From: Deltaproteobacteria bacterium
GTDB lineage: Bacteria; Desulfobacterota; Desulfobacteria; Desulfobacterales; ETH-SRB1
Assembly (NCBI GenBank): GCA_003647525.1
Contig: QMMZ01000026.1
Location: forward strand, 1-11,082
DNA: 11,082 bases
Direction of reading: 5' to 3'
Part shown: positions 1-5,011 of the stretch, one piece after another
Layout: each line of letters opens with the position of its first letter
How positions within the stretch are numbered: position 1 is the stretch's first letter
Program-made: the position numbers and the translations under genes
The notes under the pieces: model-generated
What the model was told of the DNA's origin: nothing
The model's database searches: none
Seen by the model: only the letters and a program-made list of their open reading frames with translations

Positions 1-1149
1 TCAAATAGGAAACAGGGAAATCGCATAAAGAGGATAATTGCAAGTGTTATCATCTTTTTTTAAATTTTGCAGACTTGTACGTGATAAAATATGCGGTTGG
101 TATTTTTCATTATAGACTTTAAGACTCTTGCTTTGCAGGTTAATCCCCGCCTTAGCCTCAACAGGATATATTCTGTCATTAACAGAGAATAAAAAATCAA
201 CTTCAGCTTTGCCCTGGCTGGTCCAGTAGAACAAATTTGTTTGGAATTTTTCTAAGAGTTGCTGCGCTACGTAGTTTTCAACCATCGCACCATGAAAATG
301 TGTAAAAATTGTACTTCCCCTTACTATCATATCCATAGAAATATTTGACATCACCCCCAGTAGTCCGATATCAAGAAGGAATATTTTGAAAAAGTCTGTT
401 TTGGCGTAAGCCTCAAGAGGAAGTTTTGGAGTTGATACATTATAAGATTTATATAAAACTCCTGCGTCAATTAACCATTGGAGAGCATTTTCATAGCTTC
501 TGGCTCTGGCGGTCTTTTTCACAGCGGAAAAGATAAATTTCTTATTTTCTTTTGACAAATGAACCGGTATAGACTGCCATATTAAAGATATTTTTACTAT
601 ATCTGATTTTTCTGCATGCTTGGAGAAATCAAGAAGATAAGAATCAATGATCTCCTTCAATTAAATGCCGTAAAGATGTTTTCTTAAGTGCATCAGGAAA
701 TTCCAGGAAAGACATGGGGTAAAGATTCAGAAAATTTACCTGCCCCACGGGAAAAGATTTTTGGCCAGCCAGTTTTATTCCCAGTAACGAGCCTGCTGCT
801 ATCACATGATATTCATTAGCATTTTCTTTGAAATACTTTAATGCATTTAATGCATTAGCAGATGCCTGGATTTCATCACAAATAATCAGACTTGAATACG
901 GTGATATTGTTACATTTGCATATGCTGAAAGGTAGCTGATAATCTTCTGTTTATCGAACCTGTGCATGAAAATTGCGTCAAGTGCCGGATCATCTTCAAA
1001 ATTCAGATAGGCAAAATTATCATATTCATTTCTTGCAAATTCTTTTAGTAGGTAGGTCTTTCCAACCTGCCTTGCCCCTTTCAGGATAAGCGGTTTTCGT
1101 AGTTCAGACTGCTTCCACTTTTGTGTTTCTGAACACGCTTCTGCAACAT
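1..1149 (-). pseudogene. Broken AAA ATPase with DUF4143 C-terminal domain
   Basis: This is the remains of an ATP-binding protein of the AAA_14/DUF4143 type, a family common in accessory DNA whose cellular role is poorly defined. The - strand shows Walker A (GARQVGKT, about 1055-1078), Walker B (SLIICDEIQ), a sensor-like stretch (HVIAAGSLLG) and the DUF4143 part (KEIIDSYLLDF to NYPLYAISLF). The latter includes an AEVDF...YPVEAKAG motif resembling PD-(D/E)XK folds. Two lesions break it. First, the Walker A frame has no ATG, GTG or TTG between the stop at 1160-1162 and ATG 967, whereas ATG 1149 (MLQKRVQKH) reads well in another frame, so a frameshift near 1115-1125 is likely. Second, at about 644-660 the middle part stops at 644-646 and the C-terminal part resumes in another frame. 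From memory of the family, about 45-60 residues are missing there, which points to a deletion. The natural C-terminus (TGA at 1-3) is present. Family assignment is strong and the exact original start is uncertain. Confidence 0.85.
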
Positions 1150-1539
1150 TTTTTTGGCATCAAGGGGTTCTCTTTAAGGGTGAAATCATCCTTTTAAAAA
1201 TTTGAATATTTTGATGTTTTTAGAAGCTGCAAATCTATAGCCTGTCACATATTAAATTGCACAAGGATAGGGGGAGAAGGCTGTATTGTAATACGCCGAC
1301 GACCGATAACGCAGTGAAATTTAATATGTGACAGGCTATATACACTCAATAGAATGCAACATACATAATAGCCACATCTTGATTAGCGCATTAGGCACTC
1401 CTGATGTCAGAGCAAAAGAGATTTATATGCAGTTCCCAATTCCAATCTTCGGGAACTTTCCGAAACACGATCTTTGACCGAGCCCTTAACCCTCAAGACA
1501 CAGGACTTTCAAAAACAATATGGCAAGGAAATCCATCAA
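1150..1539. other. Gene-free stretch between ATPase remnant and small - strand gene
   Basis: No ORF with convincing coding character is present. The main content is the inverted-repeat element at 1236-1340, described separately. A 7-bp stem (AGTTCCC at 1431-1437 with GGGAACT at 1451-1457, 13-nt loop) lies downstream of the small - strand gene. It has no following T-run on that strand, so I do not call it a terminator. A + strand frame is open from about 1422 to 1555 (FRNTIFDRALNPQDTG and onward) without a start or recognised similarity. It could be decayed coding DNA or chance. Confidence 0.5.
1236..1340. repeat. 105-bp inverted-repeat element, possible MITE or long hairpin
   Basis: The left arm 1236-1258 starts TATAGCCTGTCACATATT and is the exact reverse complement of 1318-1340, giving 23 bp of perfect match. 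After one G/A mismatch, 3 more pairs follow (1260-1262 with 1314-1316), so 26 of 27 positions pair. The 51-bp centre contains its own hairpin at 1279-1297: GGC-GTATT, a GT loop, then AATAC-GCC with one bulged T. Both ends read TATA, so a duplicated TA target as used by IS630/mariner-type elements is possible. There is no room for a transposase, so it would have to be non-autonomous. Alternatives are a structured RNA or a protein-binding cruciform. The fold is plain in the sequence; the mobile-element reading is inference. Confidence 0.7.
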
Positions 1540-1776
1540 TTATTCTACGATATTAAAATCCCAGACTTTGTCTTTGTAAATGCCCCTTAGTTTGCTGGAA
1601 GCTTTTTCCGGTGATTTGGTTCTCCAGGTTAAGGGTAAATTTCCGTGGCTCATATCTTCGACCTCATATGTCCAGCCATCTTCTTTCTGTACAAGAATCA
1701 ATGAAACAATTCCGCTGTACTTTTCCCCTTTTGTACTGACTTCTGCTTTATGAATTATAAAATTTTCCTCAGACAA
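1540..1776 (-). CDS. Small hypothetical protein, 78 aa
   Basis: I do not recognise this family. The protein is acidic to neutral, has no signal peptide or membrane segment, and alternates hydrophobic residues as in a small beta-rich fold (EKYSGIVSLILVQ, then WTYEVEDM, then VWDFNIVE). It carries no cysteines or obvious catalytic motif. The start is TTG at 1776, two bases after the TAG of the Mut7-C gene, with GGAG 11 nt upstream inside the end of that gene. The tight spacing argues for co-transcription and coupled translation with the Mut7-C gene, so the two may work together. It ends in TAA. No in-frame ATG exists near the N-terminus. Its reality rests on length, spacing and reasonable amino acid composition. 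Confidence 0.65.
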   Translation of the reverse strand: MSEENFIIHKAEVSTKGEKYSGIVSLILVQKEDGWTYEVEDMSHGNLPLTWRTKSPEKASSKLRGIYKDKVWDFNIVE

Positions 1777-1778
1777 AA

Positions 1779-2285
1779 CTATTTCAACTCCAGTATTTTT
1801 TTTAATTGTTTGACCACATTATTCTTATGCGTAGCCTTCCAGTAAAGTCTGTTGCAGGAGGGACAGGTTTTAAAGTTATCCATGGTATAATAAACATATT
1901 CCGGCACACTATCTGCAACAGAAATTTTATCAATAGTCAGCAGCTTTTTATTGCATAAAAGGCATCGAGTAAAGAGATTTTCCATCGGATCGATTGAAAA
2001 AGCTTTTACAACCTGTTTTAGCTGATCCTGATAATGGTCATGTTTAACAAAAAAACAGTTTTCTCTGTTTATTTTTCTTCTGATCAACATTGTATCTCTG
2101 GTCAGAATTATACGTCCGCTATGAAAAGCTCTTTCTGAAATTTTATTATCCGATATTTCCCGGAAATATTCAACATCACATCCTATTATCCTCATCCATT
2201 TTGCGAGTTTTCCAAGCATGGCATCGGCAATGAAGATTTTTTCCATAGCTTTACTCGCCCTTTTTCGTTCCTTTTCATTTTGCAT
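1779..2285 (-). CDS. Mut7-C RNase domain protein (DUF82/PF01927)
   Basis: This matches the Mut7-C family, a PIN-like nuclease fold with a C-terminal zinc ribbon, named after the C-terminus of the animal Mut-7 exonuclease. The N-terminal signature FIADAMLGKLAKWMRIIGCD (residues about 18-37) provides the first acidic residue, and LTRD (about 61-64) supplies further active-site acids. The ribbon has two cysteine pairs, CLLC (about 108-111) and CPSC (about 140-143), followed by the family-typical YWKATH. A soluble cytoplasmic RNA-processing enzyme is expected, but the substrate is not known for bacterial members. Length of 168 aa is normal. The ATG at 2285 has no Shine-Dalgarno; the second ATG at 2246 (MEKIFIADAML) fits the usual family N-terminus better and may be the true start. 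It lies 80 bp downstream of a frameshifted small gene and 2 bp before the 78-aa gene. Confidence 0.9.
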   Translation of the reverse strand: MQNEKERKRASKAMEKIFIADAMLGKLAKWMRIIGCDVEYFREISDNKISERAFHSGRIILTRDTMLIRRKINRENCFFVKHDHYQDQLKQVVKAFSIDPMENLFTRCLLCNKKLLTIDKISVADSVPEYVYYTMDNFKTCPSCNRLYWKATHKNNVVKQLKKILELK

Positions 2286-2365
2286 ATCTAATGGAATAAT
2301 GGAATTGGTTTTATATTTATGTCATTTATATAATTGCTGGCAAGAGAAAAATATTTTTTGGAAAT

Positions 2366-2604
2366 TTAAAATTTGGGATTTGTTTCGAGTTTCGTGCTTC
2401 GGATTTCCGGTTTCTCCGGATCGGGTTTTTCTTGCTTATTTGAGGTTTTTTGTTTTTTGAATCCATTTCTTAACTCCACAAGCGCTCGTATTGTGTTATC
2501 ATTTGATCTGAGGCGTTCTTCGGGTGTCATTTTTAAAACATTTCAATTAGACCTTTATCTACCCTGACTTGCAGATTCTTCTGCTTATCGCTATTTTGTG
2601 CCAT
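2366..2604 (-). pseudogene. Frameshifted small gene (VRVDKGLIEMF / KMTPEERLRSND)
   Basis: Two short - strand frames join into one sensible protein. The first part (ATG 2604 to TAA 2533-2535) reads MAQNSDKQKN followed by LQVRVDKGLIEMF. The second part (from 2530 down to TAA 2366-2368) reads MTPEERLRSNDNTIR followed by ALVELRNGFKK. Adding one T to the run at 2531-2538 would give ...EMFLKMTPEE..., so a single-base loss in a homopolymer explains the break. ATG 2604 has AGAAGG five nt upstream; ATG 2628 is in frame and possible. The helical MTPEER...ELRNGF pattern resembles small hypothetical proteins I associate with Desulfobacterota, without a known function. The last 25 or so residues are encoded by the heptamer repeat at 2381-2415 and are probably not original. 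Programmed frameshifting or a sequencing error in the homopolymer cannot be excluded. Confidence 0.6.
2381..2415. repeat. Heptamer-periodic repeat tract
   Basis: Five successive 7-bp units with conserved TTTC or TTCG cores begin with TGTTTCG and AGTTTCG and end with GGTTTCT. A short dyad TCCGG-TTTCT-CCGGA overlaps the right end (2406-2420). The period is 7, not a multiple of 3, yet the tract is read as the C-terminal tail of the frameshifted gene on the - strand. It shares period, though not unit sequence, with the arrays in the two dcw gaps. The phrase resembles dispersed intergenic repeats I associate with sulfate-reducer genomes, which is recollection only. Confidence 0.6.
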
Positions 2605-3083
2605 TTCAACCTTCTCTATTTCAATCATATCTTCAGCCGCCCCCACAAATTTTTTTACTTATCTCTTTCCCCTATAATAATTACAAATCTATAATTGCTT
2701 CATCAATTTGGCATAAATGAGCCATTATTTGACAAGATGAGCGTTCTGTATCATTGCTTAATTTCTTTCTCATCCCTAAGCTATGTTATGATTTGACTAT
2801 AGGTTTTAGTTTATTTGAATGCAAATCCTTTTGTATTTGAAAATTTCTCTTGCGCAAAGAGATTGGTACAGGTCGAGTAAAAAATCTTTTGCGAACGACT
2901 TCGAGCAATTTCGCCTTCCAGGCCGGTAAACACAAGGCTTGCTTCAAGCCCGCTGTTTAAAAATACGAGTTGGCCTTTGCTAATTAAAAACCCCACAAAA
3001 CTCCACATAAAAATTAATATATCTTTACGCCTTTAACATTTATGAATTATTATAAAAATAAATCTATTTGATATATTTATTTC
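2605..3083. other. AT-rich gap between divergent - strand genes and mraZ
   Basis: No gene is supported here. On the - strand the stretch should carry the promoter of the small-gene/Mut7-C unit. A weak candidate is TTGATG near 2704-2709 followed by AT-rich DNA (TAATTATTATAGG), not strong enough to annotate. Positions about 2840-3000 are visibly richer in GC than their surroundings and hold a 6-bp hairpin (GGCTTG, CTT loop, CAAGCC; 2936-2950). A 65-codon open frame crosses this piece on the - strand, but it lacks a ribosome binding site and recognisable domain. Confidence 0.5.
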
Positions 3084-3113
3084 TTGACATTTGTCGAACA
3101 ATATAGTTTTACA
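3084..3113 (+). promoter_or_regulatory. Possible mraZ/dcw promoter
   Basis: A perfect -35 hexamer TTGACA (3084-3089) is followed at 17-18 bp by TTTTACA (3107-3113), a poor -10. A better -10 match, TATAGT (3102-3107), lies only 12 bp from the -35 box and so is unlikely to pair with it. Position just ahead of the MraZ boxes supports a promoter here, but the -10 assignment is weak. Confidence 0.4.
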
Positions 3114-3121
3114 AAAAATAG

Positions 3122-3146
3122 TGGGAAAAAGTGGATGTCAATGGTG
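3122..3146 (+). promoter_or_regulatory. Putative MraZ operator: three direct boxes at 10-bp period
   Basis: TGGGA (3122-3126), TGGAT (3132-3136) and TGGTG (3142-3146) are separated by exactly 5 bp each, so the TGG cores repeat every 10 bp on one DNA face. Known MraZ operators in E. coli are direct TGGGN repeats with 5-nt spacers in the 5' region of mraZ, so this is a good positional and sequence match. The third box overlaps the GGTGAT ribosome binding site (3143-3148), so bound MraZ would cover the region just before the mraZ start. Autoregulation of the cluster is inferred. Confidence 0.7.
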
Positions 3147-3150
3147 ATTT

Positions 3151-3597
3151 ATGTTTAGAGGAAGCTCCTTTAATACAATTGATTCAAAGGGACGTATAAT
3201 AATTCCGGCCAGATTTCGTGATGTCATAAAAGCCGGAGGCGGTGACGGAGTGATAGTTACCAGGCTGGATAAAGCCCTTTTTGCCTATACGTTTGATCAA
3301 TGGAGCAAGATCGAATCCAAAATTTTGGCAATGTCTGAAACAAGCGAGTATATGCGCCGCTTCAGAAGAGTATTCATAGGGGGTGCCTCTGATTGTAATT
3401 GTGATAAGCAGGGCAGGATCCTGATTCCACCGGTTTTAAGGCAGTATGCGGAATTTGAAAAGGAAATCGTACTTGTGGGGCAGATAGTTCATTTTGAAAT
3501 ATGGTCTAAGGAAAATTACGAGCAGGAAGTAGTACAGATGGAAGAAGATATGAAAAAGGAGGCTGTCAGCAACGAAATAGCAAAATTAGGGCTTTAA
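3151..3597 (+). CDS. mraZ: Transcriptional regulator MraZ
   Basis: MraZ is a ring-forming DNA-binding protein of the SpoVT-AbrB fold that controls the dcw cluster from its own promoter region. The 148-aa protein shows the two tandem half-domains with their signatures: DSKGRIIIPARFR (residues 11-23) and DKQGRILIPPVLR (85-97). Length is normal for the family. It is soluble and cytoplasmic or nucleoid-bound. ATG 3151 follows GGTGAT at short spacing, and the protein starts MFRGSSFNTID as family members do (MFRG...ID.KGR). It is the first gene of the cluster, 4 nt ahead of rsmH, and is preceded by the three-box operator. The CNC at 82-84 between the halves is a small oddity of unknown meaning. The identification is secure. 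Confidence 0.97.
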   Translation: MFRGSSFNTIDSKGRIIIPARFRDVIKAGGGDGVIVTRLDKALFAYTFDQWSKIESKILAMSETSEYMRRFRRVFIGGASDCNCDKQGRILIPPVLRQYAEFEKEIVLVGQIVHFEIWSKENYEQEVVQMEEDMKKEAVSNEIAKLGL

Positions 3598-3601
3598 TTC
3601 T

Positions 3602-4540
3602 ATGTCGTACAAACACATTCCTGTAATGTTAAGCGAAGTTGTCCATTACCTTAATTGTAAGCCCGGGAAAATCTATGCGGATTGTACGCTTGGCGGTTCA
3701 GGTCATGCAAACGCCATTTTGGAAAAGATTATTCCAGACGGGATTCTGATCGGCATAGATCAGGATATAGACGCGATAAAAAACGCAAAAAAGATTCTAA
3801 AACCATACGAGTTAAATATTCATCTCTTTCATGATAATTTTATAAATCTTCCGAAAATTCTTTCACAATTAAATATTACTGCTGTAGACGGCATTCTTCT
3901 CGATCTTGGAATTTCATTTCATCACCTCGACTCAAGTGGACGGGGTTTCAGCTTTAGAAAAGATGAACCGCTGGATATGCGGATGAACATTGAATCAGAT
4001 ACAACGGCTGAAGAGTTGATAAATACGATGGATGAAAAAAGCCTTGCTGAAATTTTTTTTAAATATGGAGAGGAACGCTATGCACGTAAAATAGCAAAAA
4101 AAATAGTTAATGTCAGAAAGAAAGAAAGAATTAAATCCAGCAAGCACTTGGCGGCAATCGTATGCGGAGCCGTTTCGGGTAAAGCATCATCCAAAAGAAG
4201 GATTCACCCTGCCACTAGAGTGTTTATGGCTGTTAGAATAGCTGTTAACAAAGAGCTGGATGTACTCAATTTATTCATGGAAACCGCCGTTGACTTGTTG
4301 AAGCCTGAAGGCAGGTTTTGCATATTATCATTTCATTCACTCGAAGACAGAATTGTAAAAAAAAAGATAAAACTCCTGGAGGGCAAATGCATATGCCCGC
4401 CGGCTTTGCCAAGGTGTGTTTGCAATAAGACAAGGGTTATACGATCTTTGACCAAAAAAGTTTTGCGGCCAACAGAAGAAGAAATTACAGCCAACCCAAT
4501 GGCGAGAAGCGCAAGGATGAGGGTCGTAGAAAAATTGTAA
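3602..4540 (+). CDS. rsmH: 16S rRNA m4C1402 methyltransferase RsmH (MraW)
   Basis: RsmH transfers a methyl group from S-adenosylmethionine to N4 of C1402 in 16S rRNA in the ribosomal P site. Signatures in order are HIPVML at the N-terminus, the SAM loop DCTLGGSGH (residues 27-35), GIDQD (51-55), DGILLDLGIS (96-105) and the conserved RGFSFRKDEPLDMRM segment (114-128). After the inserted helical domain come RIHPATRVFMAVRIAVN (200-216) and LSFHSLEDRIVK (242-253). A CIC/CVC cysteine pair set (263, 265, 272, 274) near the C-terminus resembles the metal-like cluster seen in many family members. The 312-aa length is typical. ATG 3602 lies 4 nt after the mraZ stop, with AGGG about 10 nt upstream. It is followed by the first repeat-filled gap, so co-transcription with ftsL is likely but interrupted by structure. 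Confidence 0.97.
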   Translation: MSYKHIPVMLSEVVHYLNCKPGKIYADCTLGGSGHANAILEKIIPDGILIGIDQDIDAIKNAKKILKPYELNIHLFHDNFINLPKILSQLNITAVDGILLDLGISFHHLDSSGRGFSFRKDEPLDMRMNIESDTTAEELINTMDEKSLAEIFFKYGEERYARKIAKKIVNVRKKERIKSSKHLAAIVCGAVSGKASSKRRIHPATRVFMAVRIAVNKELDVLNLFMETAVDLLKPEGRFCILSFHSLEDRIVKKKIKLLEGKCICPPALPRCVCNKTRVIRSLTKKVLRPTEEEITANPMARSARMRVVEKL

Positions 4541-4544
4541 ATAG

Positions 4545-4690
4545 TACGGTTTACGGTTGACAGTTCACTGTTCACGGTTAAAAGCCGACTAACTCTGAGC
4601 ATAACAACCTGAGTAGTTACGAAACATGAAGGTATAAAAGCAACCAACCGTAAACCGTAAACCGTAAACCGTAAACTGTAAACCGCAAAC
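4545..4690. repeat. Pair of inverted heptamer arrays in the rsmH-ftsL gap
   Basis: The left array 4546-4580 has five 7-bp units (consensus ACGGTTN, such as ACGGTTT and ACGGTTG). The right array 4642-4690 has seven units on the opposite strand sense: AACCAAC, four CGTAAAC, TGTAAAC and CGCAAAC. Positions 4545-4559 are the exact reverse complement of 4645-4659 (15 bp), and because the units repeat, the arms can pair in several registers around a spacer of about 61-85 nt. No T-run follows, so a simple terminator is not indicated. It fills nearly the whole 165-bp gap and stops 15 bp before ftsL. It may modulate readthrough or be a simple expanding repeat. Confidence 0.85.
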
Positions 4691-4705
4691 GCTTACGTTT
4701 AAGCT

Positions 4706-5011
4706 ATGGCTCGTAAGACTAAAAAAAATGTTCGCAGCACAAAGAGCACAAGGATAGTGATAATCTGGTTTATCATTATGGCTGTCTTTATTGCGGAGCT
4801 TCTAATTTACACATGGAGCAGAGTGCAGTGCATAAAATCCGGGTATGAAATTTCTAATGAAAATAACAAAAATCGGAATCTTATAAATCTGCAAAATAAC
4901 TTAAAGGTTGAGCTTGCGCGCCTGAAATCTCCGGAACGGCTCGCAAAGATAGCAAAAAACCGGCTTGGCCTGAAAACACCAACACCGGAGCAGATGATTA
5001 TAATTCCATGA
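4706..5011 (+). CDS. ftsL: Cell division protein FtsL
   Basis: FtsL is a small bitopic inner-membrane protein of the divisome that forms a complex with FtsB and FtsQ and helps activate septal synthesis by FtsW/FtsI. The 101-aa sequence has a basic cytoplasmic N-terminus (MARKTKKNVRS), one membrane segment (about residues 17-37, VIIWFIIMAVFIAELLIYTW), a periplasmic coiled coil (about 45-75) and the conserved closing motif SPERLAKIAKNRLGLKTPTPEQ (75-96). Sequence conservation in this family is low, so position between rsmH and ftsI is important support. ATG 4706 has no visible Shine-Dalgarno and follows the heptamer array closely. The stop overlaps the ftsI start in ATGA (5008-5011), giving translational coupling. 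Confidence 0.93.
   Translation: MARKTKKNVRSTKSTRIVIIWFIIMAVFIAELLIYTWSRVQCIKSGYEISNENNKNRNLINLQNNLKVELARLKSPERLAKIAKNRLGLKTPTPEQMIIIP

Noticed and set aside
1431..1457. 7-bp stem as terminator of the 78-aa gene
   Set aside because: 13-nt loop, modest GC and no T-run on the relevant strand.
2218..2567. Two + strand open frames over the Mut7-C start and the heptamer tract
   Set aside because: They overlap the better supported - strand genes and consist of low-complexity F/L/C-rich translation of repeat DNA.
2811..3008. 65-aa - strand open frame as a gene
   Set aside because: No Shine-Dalgarno before ATG 3008, no recognisable domain, isolated position; kept only as a sequence island worth a look.
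3091..3110. Possible LexA-type site (TTGTCGAACAA / GAACAATATAGTTT) near the mraZ promoter
   Set aside because: Neither the CGAAC-N4-GTTCG nor the GTTC-N7-GTTC pattern is met; match is too partial.
4333..4647. - strand 104-aa frame across the rsmH end and left heptamer array
   Set aside because: Antisense shadow of rsmH; the N-terminal part is translated repeat.
4545..4690. CRISPR array
   Set aside because: Repeat units are only 7 bp and contiguous, without unique spacers of regular length, and no cas genes are present.
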